Both the position numbers and the translations under genes were made by a program. DNA of 64,000 nt from NCBI GenBank assembly GCA_023389105.1, contig JAEWEY010000004.1:124001-188000 (forward strand), in the 5' to 3' direction. The number at the start of each line of letters is the position of its first letter. Positions within the stretch are counted from its first letter, which is position 1. Origin of the DNA: Pseudomonadota bacterium. Its GTDB lineage: Bacteria; Pseudomonadota; Alphaproteobacteria; Sphingomonadales; Sphingomonadaceae. Positions 26,126 through 31,790 of this stretch are shown in pieces. Below the pieces are notes generated by a model. It did no database searches. It saw nothing but the letters and a program-made list of their open reading frames with translations, and had not been told where the DNA came from.

Positions 26126-26619
26126 GCACGGACCCAGTCATCCGATTGATGGCGCTGAATAGCGAGGATGCTGACGAAGCTATTCAAGTCTTATTTCCCT
26201 GCGGCATTCCGGTGCTGGATAACGGCACCGACGCTATTGAAGACGCGATAGTTGCGCTCACCGAGCTTGTTGAGGAGGCGATAACCCGAGGGGCAAACGA
26301 GGTGCTGCTCGATCTTACTGTGGCAGAGTTGCTCACGATTGAGTTGAAACGGAGGAAGCGCAAGCGGGGTCATCCCAGGGCGTCAGCCAGAGCGGATGTT
26401 TTACGCACCGCAACGCTGCGGTATGCGGAGGACCTTGCCAACTCTCTGCGCAACGAAGGCCACGGCATTGAAAAGGCTCGTTCGCTTGCCGCAATCGAGG
26501 CTTCTGAGCGTGCAATCAAAGCCGGAGACCAGATCGGACCCTCCACTATCGTCCGCAAAATGAAAGAAGCGGCGGCGGCTAGGAAAAAGCGAGCGCGGCC
26601 ACCAACACGCAGAGTGTAG
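26122..26619 (+). CDS. Hypothetical protein cotranscribed with the integrase
   Basis: 165 residues, no family recognised. An acidic N-terminal half (EDAIVALTELVEEAI) is followed by a strongly basic middle (LKRRKRKRGHPRASARAD) and a Lys/Arg-rich C-terminus, suggesting DNA or RNA contact. ATG overlaps the integrase stop (ATGA), so it is translated with it and may help recombination or regulate it. Confidence 0.65.
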   Translation: MSTDPVIRLMALNSEDADEAIQVLFPCGIPVLDNGTDAIEDAIVALTELVEEAITRGANEVLLDLTVAELLTIELKRRKRKRGHPRASARADVLRTATLRYAEDLANSLRNEGHGIEKARSLAAIEASERAIKAGDQIGPSTIVRKMKEAAAARKKRARPPTRRV

Positions 26620-26719
26620 CTGAGCGCCAGAAACCGTCACGACGATATTCGATTTAAAGTTCGCTACTTTGCTCCCGCTGCTGGTTCATATGGAGGCCCC
26701 TCAAGTCAGGAGGCACCAT

Positions 26720-26929
26720 ATGGATGGAGCAATCGACGCATTCCTCGGTCGGGCAAAAGTGCGCGAAATGACCACGCTTTCGTATCCGACGATTAATCGC
26801 CTGCAGCGCGCGGGCCGCTTTCCGAAATACGAACAGATCAGTGCGGGTCGCGTGGGCCTGCGCAAATCCATTCTGACCGAGTTTCTCAATGGTCGCCGTG
26901 ACTGGTCGACCGAGGGGACACGGATTTAA
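26720..26929 (+). CDS. AlpA-family excisionase / transcriptional regulator
   Basis: 69 residues; a winged-helix/MerR-like DNA-binding fold: MTTLSYPTINRLQRAGRFPK then a Arg/Gly wing (QISAGRVGLRKS), the typical AlpA pattern with 'G.fPk....s..r.....s.i..fl..r'. ATG at 26720 has AGGAGG six bases upstream, which decides the start. AlpA proteins act as excision factors or turn on integrase expression in islands. Followed directly by a strong terminator. Confidence 0.8.
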   Translation: MDGAIDAFLGRAKVREMTTLSYPTINRLQRAGRFPKYEQISAGRVGLRKSILTEFLNGRRDWSTEGTRI

Positions 26930-26938
26930 TCGAGAGAC

Positions 26939-26976
26939 AGCCCGGTCGCCCTCATACGGCGACCGGGCTGATTTTT
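26939..26976 (+). terminator. Strong intrinsic terminator after the integrase/AlpA module
   Basis: AGCCCGGTCGCC, loop CTCATAC, GGCGACCGGGCT (perfect 12-pair stem) followed by GATTTTT. Confidence 0.92.
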
Positions 26977-27922
26977 GGTCCGCGGATTGATTTCCGCTCA
27001 CGCGCCGGGAGCGGCTGGAAACGCACTCGGCCCGTCAGATTAACTTTTGGCGGATAGCGGGACAAGCGGGGTTTACGCGAGTTGGCGCTTCGCCCCCGTC
27101 CAGCAGAATGAAGCTGCCTTGGATGGTCCGGTATACTCCGACGGTCAGTGGTAAAGCCGGTTGTCCACAAAGAGCCTCGTTCCCTCTGAAGAACGTTTGA
27201 CGTGGGAGTCGACACCCGCTCCCCCCGAAGCCTGGCTGGACGGCGAGGGGATATCTGCACCTTGGTTCACAATGAATGGCGACCACGGCCACGAAGCTCT
27301 CAGTTTCGATCGGTGGGGACCCCGATTGGCCCACGAACGGGCAGTGCAGGTAAACACGGCTGAGAACACCAGTAGGGCATCCCGATTCACTTACCCCTTC
27401 TAAGGGGGGAGTGACCCTCGCGGGTGGACGTGCTGCGCGCAGCCGACCTCCCGGGCTAGTTCGGGGTCCACTCTCGCATCATCAAACGATCATGAGCGGT
27501 AGACATGCGCGCGCGCGCGGAGCGGTCCTACTCGGCGCTCAAACATGCGTCAGCGCTACTCGAACCGGGGATGGCTACGCATGAGGGGGCGACTCGCGCG
27601 CGCGCGCGAACCGGCGGCTTCGGGTGGCACTTCGGCCGGGGCTGTTAAGGGCTCGCTGACTAGCTCGCAGTGCTACTCGCTAATGAAGCTTTTGATCCTT
27701 AGTGTAGATCAAGCTCCCGGGCAGCCATTGCGTGGGAAGGGGGCAACTTGAGGGCTACTCTGGGCCTCAAATAAAACCCTGAGAGGTGACTACAGGCCTT
27801 TAACTCGAAATAGGCGTGCGATCAGGCTGGATGAATGTTGCGGCCTGTGGCGGCTTCCTAGAGATTTTCAACTTAGTCACATTTCGTCAGACCGTTTCGA
27901 CCCAAACGCGACGTTGCGCCGC
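26977..27922. other. About 0.95 kb with no convincing gene; GC-alternating runs
   Basis: No frame here has a ribosome site plus sensible protein composition; the open frames on both strands look random. It holds two alternating CG runs (27503-27519 and 27595-27608), a composite stem-loop TCACTTACCCCTT / AAGGGGGGAGTGA at 27387-27414 and a small hairpin near 27687-27715. A 47-codon frame from ATG 27505 starts inside the first CG run and is probably chance. It may be decayed cargo. Confidence 0.5.
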
Positions 27923-27948
27923 GTCCGCTTTCAACCCATTGCAGACAT
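27923..27948 (+). repeat. Array repeat copy 1
   Basis: GTCCGC left arm, middle TTTCAACCCATT, right arm GCAGAC then AT. One position away from a perfect six-pair inverted repeat. Upstream of the first small gene. Confidence 0.8.
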
Positions 27949-27973
27949 TCGGCTTTAGTCCGATTGAGTTTGC

Positions 27974-28177
27974 GTGAGCGGATACGAGCCACCTACTCCA
28001 CGAGATGCATTCCGCGTCTATGCAAAGTTTTGTCGGATGCTCGTTGAGCCAACCCTCATCGCCGTCGTGCTCCTGTTTCTCGAAGCCGAATGGTGGTGGT
28101 TTGTAGGTCTGCTCGTCCTATGGCTTCCGTTGGCCCGCATAAAGTTACAGGAGCTCCGCGACGAATGGAGCAGGTAA
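27974..28177 (+). CDS. Small membrane protein, array gene 1
   Basis: 67 residues from GTG 27974. A basic N-terminus is followed by one long or two short hydrophobic segments (LIAVVLLFLEAEWWWFVGLL), then LARIKLQELRDEWSR. No family recognised. It sits between repeat copies 1 and 2 and reads in the same direction as the repeats and all other array genes. There is no clear ribosome site, so the start is uncertain. Confidence 0.5.
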   Translation: MSGYEPPTPRDAFRVYAKFCRMLVEPTLIAVVLLFLEAEWWWFVGLLVLWLPLARIKLQELRDEWSR

Positions 28178-28212
28178 GGGTGGCGTTCCGCTCGATCCTG
28201 CCGGACCCTCGC

Positions 28213-28235
28213 GTCTGCTTTCGAACACTGCGGAC
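28213..28235 (+). repeat. Array repeat copy 2
   Basis: GTCTGC, TTTCGAACACT, GCGGAC: a shorter, more diverged copy but in the same orientation and at the next gene boundary. Confidence 0.65.
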
Positions 28236-28262
28236 GCTAGGCAGCCAAGCCACGCTTTCCCA

Positions 28263-28511
28263 GTGACGTCATTCACTGAACCCCTCTATCCTTGCCCATG
28301 CTGTGGCAACCGCACTCTTGGTGAACGGGCGGCCTATGAGATTTGCCCCGTTTCCTCTTGGGAGGATGATGACGCCGAAGAAGTATGGGGTGGGCCGAAC
28401 AAGGATTTGTCGCTCACGGTCGCACGCGAGAACTACAAGCGCATTGGCGCTTCTGACCCAAGGAACTTAGCTCACGTTCGTCTGCCTACCAAGGAAGAGG
28501 CAGGCGAATAG
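28263..28511 (+). CDS. CPCC-type cysteine-rich protein, array gene 2
   Basis: 82 residues. YPCPCCGNRTLGERAAYEIC, then SSWEDDD, GGPNKDLSLTVARENYKRIG: this follows the Cys_rich_CPCC family pattern. Family members normally have CPVCGWEDD in the second knuckle; here it reads CPVSSWEDD, so the second Cys pair has lost its partner and metal binding may be changed. GTG start at 28263. The stop (28509-28511) is one base before repeat copy 3. Function of the family is unknown. Confidence 0.7.
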   Translation: MTSFTEPLYPCPCCGNRTLGERAAYEICPVSSWEDDDAEEVWGGPNKDLSLTVARENYKRIGASDPRNLAHVRLPTKEEAGE

Positions 28512-28512
28512 C

Positions 28513-28542
28513 TAATGGCAGCTTTCCACCCATTGCGGACAT
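28513..28542 (+). repeat. Array repeat copy 3
   Basis: Thirty bases identical to copy 6 (29575-29604). The left arm reads GGCAGC rather than GTCCGC, followed by the conserved TTTCCACCCATTGCGGACAT. Confidence 0.9.
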
Positions 28543-28564
28543 ACTGCGAAGAGCGCGGGAGAGC

Positions 28565-28795
28565 GTGTTGAAGAGGATGTTGTTGAGCTTGTGTCTCGCG
28601 TCAGTTTCAGCCTGTGCCACGAACGCGGACCGCGAGGCGGATCGGGCTGTGAAAGCGCTCGGTCTTCAAGCGGACGCCGCGCTTGAAGCGGCGCATAAGT
28701 GCCCCGTGCCCTCTGACATCGAGCGCATTGACGGCAAAGATGGAACGAAGCCGGAGCACTACCGCTGCCGACCGATCTATGATGTCCCGCGCTGA
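28565..28795 (+). CDS. Small lipoprotein, array gene 3
   Basis: 76 residues. A lipoprotein signal peptide (MLKRMLLSLCLASVSAC) with a lipobox-like VSAC puts it in the periplasm, probably anchored to a membrane. The mature part is charged with two more Cys (KCPVPS and YRCRP). No family recognised. GTG start 28565, with an ATG four codons later (28577). Located between repeat copies 3 and 4. Confidence 0.65.
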   Translation: MLKRMLLSLCLASVSACATNADREADRAVKALGLQADAALEAAHKCPVPSDIERIDGKDGTKPEHYRCRPIYDVPR

Positions 28796-28845
28796 TCAGA
28801 GGAACAGCTGCTCGCTTCCTCACCCAAATCCGCCACTAGCTTAGC

Positions 28846-28871
28846 GTCGGCTTCCGACCCATTGCGGACAT
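28846..28871 (+). repeat. Array repeat copy 4
   Basis: GTCGGC left arm, CTTCCGACCCATT, GCGGAC then AT. Same orientation as the others. Confidence 0.85.
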
Positions 28872-28883
28872 TTGGTCGACGAT

Positions 28884-28903
28884 CCACCGACCATTGCGGA
28901 CAT
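28884..28903 (+). repeat. Array repeat copy 5 (right half only)
   Basis: CCACCGACCATTGCGGACAT keeps the right half of the consensus; the left arm is degraded. Lies only 12 bp after copy 4, a tandem pair with no gene between. Confidence 0.75.
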
Positions 28904-28929
28904 CAAGGCGTTTGGCCAAGGTATGTGGC

Positions 28930-29577
28930 GTGCATGGGCGGAGGTCGGCGATAAAGTTCGATTGGATAGATTTCGGGCCATCGTTGAAGGAGCCTGAGGC
29001 CCGAAAGCTGGATAAGCTTTTGCACAACTCCACATCGAGTTTGCTCGCGAAGCACTTGCGAGGCCGTGACGCTCCATTTTCGAAGATCTTCTGCTGGCTG
29101 CGATCGGACGAAGGCGTCTTCGAGGGGGCCGACACCTCCGGCGTGCGGCACTTGGAAGCGACTTTTCCGTTCGATGCCTACGACACCCGCGGAGCGGACC
29201 ACTTGGCAATATTTGCTGACTGGCTGGTTCGGACAGTGGCCACCGGCGCACCTGAACTAGGCATCGATCGGACGCAGTGCAGCGCACTCGCGAAGACACT
29301 TTCAGCGGAGGAATATACCTATACGAGGGTCGACAAGCTGAAGGCACCAACCGGTCAACCCAAATGCGAAATTCGCTACCAACACACCCCCTGGGAACTC
29401 GTGATCACCGTCAACTGCAAGTTGGAGGACGGGCGAACGATCACGCGCACCTTGCGAGAGCATCCTTTCGCGCGTGATGAACTTGTCTACGGAAAGGCGA
29501 TTACTCGATGCTCCGTCCATGACGGCGACCGTCTGGCGCTCGAAAGCTTCTTAGGCACTTTATTGGCTATCAGATAA
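28930..29577 (+). CDS. Hypothetical protein, array gene 4
   Basis: About 215 residues from GTG 28930, which has AAGG eight bases upstream; the frame is open to a TTG at 28894 inside repeat copy 5. Globular alpha/beta composition (FDWIDFGPSLKEPEARKLDK, WELVITVNCKLEDGRTITR). No membrane span and no family recognised. The TAA stop (29575-29577) forms the first three bases of repeat copy 6, so gene end and repeat are fused. Confidence 0.6.
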   Translation: MHGRRSAIKFDWIDFGPSLKEPEARKLDKLLHNSTSSLLAKHLRGRDAPFSKIFCWLRSDEGVFEGADTSGVRHLEATFPFDAYDTRGADHLAIFADWLVRTVATGAPELGIDRTQCSALAKTLSAEEYTYTRVDKLKAPTGQPKCEIRYQHTPWELVITVNCKLEDGRTITRTLREHPFARDELVYGKAITRCSVHDGDRLALESFLGTLLAIR

Positions 29578-29604
29578 TGGCAGCTTTCCACCCATTGCGG
29601 ACAT
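29575..29604 (+). repeat. Array repeat copy 6
   Basis: Identical over 30 bases to copy 3, including the left extension TAATGGCAGC. Such identity next to unrelated genes points to recent copying or recombination. Confidence 0.9.
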
Positions 29605-29693
29605 TAGCGATCTGGGAGCCTGACCGATAAAAGCCTCCTCATGGTCGAACCGAGCACGAGAATGTTTCAAGTGCGCCTCACTCTCTGACGAAC

Positions 29694-29719
29694 GTCCGCT
29701 TTCCACCCATTGCAGACAT
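29694..29719 (+). repeat. Array repeat copy 7
   Basis: GTCCGC, TTTCCACCCATT, GCAGAC then AT. The interval from copy 6 (about 90 bp) holds no gene. The last two bases belong to the ATG of the next gene. Confidence 0.9.
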
Positions 29720-30029
29720 GGACCCGGTAGACCTATCGTTCCGCGTGAACCCCACGCCTGAACATTGCCGGGGCATCGTTCCTCTCATCATGGCGAGAGA
29801 CGGCAAGCCAACGATGGTCGAGTTGTCGGGAGATCGGTCATTGACCGTGTTCAACATCGCGTGGGGAGAGGACCTCGGTGATGCCTACGAGCACCTGACA
29901 GCAAACGCCTCACCTTTTGTTGGAGACGCCGCCCCCGACATGTTTTTTACGGATGAGGTTGCCACCCTGGTAGACCCAAACACTGGCGCGGTGCTTTGGC
30001 GAACCGACGGAACTCCGAACGTCCGCTAA
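29718..30029 (+). CDS. Hypothetical protein, array gene 5
   Basis: 103 residues, soluble and acidic (MDPVDLSFRVNPTPEH; FFTDEVATLVDPNTGAVLWR). No family recognised. ATG lies in the tail of repeat copy 7 and TAA lies inside repeat copy 8 (GTCCGCTAA), so the gene is framed exactly by two repeats. No ribosome site, as for the other array genes. Confidence 0.55.
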   Translation: MDPVDLSFRVNPTPEHCRGIVPLIMARDGKPTMVELSGDRSLTVFNIAWGEDLGDAYEHLTANASPFVGDAAPDMFFTDEVATLVDPNTGAVLWRTDGTPNVR

Positions 30030-30045
30030 CACCCATTGCGGACAC
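30021..30045 (+). repeat. Array repeat copy 8
   Basis: GTCCGC, TAACACCCATT, GCGGAC, with a perfect six-pair inverted repeat. It runs into the palindrome CACTACGTAGTG (30043-30054). Last copy of the array. Confidence 0.85.
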
Positions 30046-30347
30046 TACGTAGTGGGTATCGGTCGTGGGTCTGTCGGCGATTTCCAGCCGGGCGGAAGCG
30101 GTTCTCGATAGCCTTCAGCCCTTACGAAAGCTTCACCGTATGCGAACCTAGCCGTCGCACCCTTGAACTCGAGCACCGGCTACTTGACGTCGCTCCTCCC
30201 GCGGTCCCACTAAGTAGGCATGGAAAGTCGGTGCATAGCTTTCGCCGGTAACAGTAAGTCGCATATTGCGTGCGTCCCCGAGCGACCTTCCTTCAACAGC
30301 AGGGCTGCGCCTTAAGTCCCTCCGAGCACGCATGGACTTTTGCAGCA
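30046..30347. other. About 300 bp leader region before hen1, no gene seen
   Basis: No credible frame on either strand. It must hold the promoter of the RNA repair pair unless that lies further upstream; I see no clear -35/-10 pair. A 12-bp palindrome starts at 30043. Confidence 0.5.
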
Positions 30348-30378
30348 GCCCTTCCGACCTCCTCGGGAGGGCCTTTTT
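30348..30378 (+). terminator. Intrinsic terminator just before hen1, possible attenuator
   Basis: GCCCTTCC (30348-30355), loop, GGGAGGGC (30365-30372): eight pairs including one G-T, then C and TTTTT. The T run ends 17 bases before the hen1 ATG, leaving no room for a promoter between, so hen1 messages must pass through it. Confidence 0.65.
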
Positions 30379-30395
30379 GCAGCCGAGTGACGACC

Positions 30396-31790
30396 ATGAT
30401 CCTGACCATCTCGACGACAAATCAACCGGCTACGGACTTGGGCTTCCTTCTCATGAAGCATCCGGAGAACGTGCACGAGACGAGCTTGCCGTTCGGTCGG
30501 GCCATTGTGTTTTACCCTGAGGCCACCGAGGAGCGCTGCACGGCGGCCCTTATGGTCGAGGTCGATCCCGTCGAGTTGGTGCGCGGTAAGGCGGGTGCGG
30601 CGGGGCTGCAGGACCAATACGTCAATGACAGGCCGTATGCCGCGTCGTCGCTCCTGTCGGTAGCGCTTGGGAGGTCCCTTGGGACGGCCATGGGAGGCCG
30701 CTCAAAGCACCGGCAAGAGCTTGCCGACGCGCCGCTGCCATTTGAGGTGGCTGTGTCGCCACTTCCTGCACGGGGCCACAGGGAGCTGTTGGAGCGCCTG
30801 TTCGCACCACTGGGGTATGAGGTCACGTCGGAGCAGATTGCTCTAGACCCCACTCGACCAGATTGGGGTGACAGCCCGTATGTGCGACTGACCCTCAAGG
30901 GGAAGGTCAAGCTCTCCGATCTACTGGCGCACCTCTACGTGCTCGTGCCGGTGCTCGATAACAACAAGCACTACTTTGTCGGCCAGGACGAAGTTGAGAA
31001 ACTCCTCCGTCGAGGGGAGGGCTGGCTCGACACTCACCCGGAACGCGAACTCATCATTCGGCGATACCTCAAGGGGTTCCGTTCGCTCGTGAAGGCCGCG
31101 ACCGCCAGTCTCGAAGAGACGGTGGAGGCGGAGGAGCCGGAGGCAGCGGCGGAGCGCGATGCCATGGAGGATGCTCTTGAACGGCCCATCAGACTCAATG
31201 ACGAGCGGCTGGATCGCGTCGCCAAGGAGCTCTCCAAGGCCGGGGCGGCGACTGTCATCGATCTCGGCTGCGGCGAGGGGAAGCTCCTGCAGCGTCTCCT
31301 CGGAGAGCGCACATTCACGCGCGTGGTTGGCGTTGAGGTCGCTCCTCGGGTCCTCGCTCGTGCCGCAGACCGGTTACGGCTGGAGCACATGCCGGACCTT
31401 CAACGGAAGCGGATTGAGCTGCTGCAGGGGTCATTGGTATACCGCGACGACCGCCTTGCCGGGTTCGATGCGGCAGCCGTCGTGGAAGTCATCGAGCACA
31501 TGGATGCCGACCGCCTGACCGCCTTCGAGGCGGCGGTGTTCGCACATGCGCGGCCTCGGACGGTCATCATCACAACGCCCAACCGCGAATACAACGTGCT
31601 CTTTGAGAGCTTGGGGTCCGACAAGGTCAGGCACCCAGACCACAGATTCGAGTGGACCAGGTCGGAGTTCGCAGGTTGGGCCAAGCAGCTCGCAGAGCGG
31701 AATGGTTACACCGTCGAGTTCGACGGCATTGGGCCTACCCATCCCGAGCACGGGAGCCCGACGCAGATGGGAGTGTTCACCCAGTGCTGA
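30396..31790 (+). CDS. hen1: Bacterial Hen1, 3'-terminal RNA 2'-O-methyltransferase
   Basis: 464 residues. N-terminus MILTISTTNQPATDLGFLLM matches the bacterial Hen1 N-terminal domain, which activates the ligase part of its partner. The C-terminal half is a SAM methyltransferase: SAM loop VIDLGCGEGKLLQRLL and metal site EVIEHM, the Glu-x-x-Glu/His signature of Hen1. It methylates the 2'-OH at a cleaved RNA end during repair, so that the resealed RNA resists a second cut. The frame is open to 30270, but the family start is ATG 30396. Its stop overlaps the pnkp start. Base composition is more GC-rich than the genes around it, suggesting separate acquisition. Confidence 0.92.
   Translation: MILTISTTNQPATDLGFLLMKHPENVHETSLPFGRAIVFYPEATEERCTAALMVEVDPVELVRGKAGAAGLQDQYVNDRPYAASSLLSVALGRSLGTAMGGRSKHRQELADAPLPFEVAVSPLPARGHRELLERLFAPLGYEVTSEQIALDPTRPDWGDSPYVRLTLKGKVKLSDLLAHLYVLVPVLDNNKHYFVGQDEVEKLLRRGEGWLDTHPERELIIRRYLKGFRSLVKAATASLEETVEAEEPEAAAERDAMEDALERPIRLNDERLDRVAKELSKAGAATVIDLGCGEGKLLQRLLGERTFTRVVGVEVAPRVLARAADRLRLEHMPDLQRKRIELLQGSLVYRDDRLAGFDAAAVVEVIEHMDADRLTAFEAAVFAHARPRTVIITTPNREYNVLFESLGSDKVRHPDHRFEWTRSEFAGWAKQLAERNGYTVEFDGIGPTHPEHGSPTQMGVFTQC

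Noticed and set aside
27035..27403. Overlapping open frames on both strands after the AlpA terminator
   Set aside because: No ribosome site, no recognisable domain, and both strands are open in the same place, which is usual for GC-rich noncoding DNA.
27505..27648. 47-codon frame starting in the first CG run
   Set aside because: Low-complexity Arg/Ala peptide caused by the CG repeats; no support as a gene.
27923..30045. Classical integron cassette array
   Set aside because: The repeats lack the GTTRRRY / RYYYAAC core sites and the long attC fold, and no IntI-type integrase is in the window. Only the architecture is similar.
27923..30045. CRISPR array
   Set aside because: Spacing is irregular (29 to 700 bp), intervals hold open reading frames, and no cas gene is present.
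30148..30420. Minus-strand frame of 90 codons before hen1
   Set aside because: Arg/Ser-rich shadow-like composition, overlaps the terminator and the hen1 start, no ribosome site.
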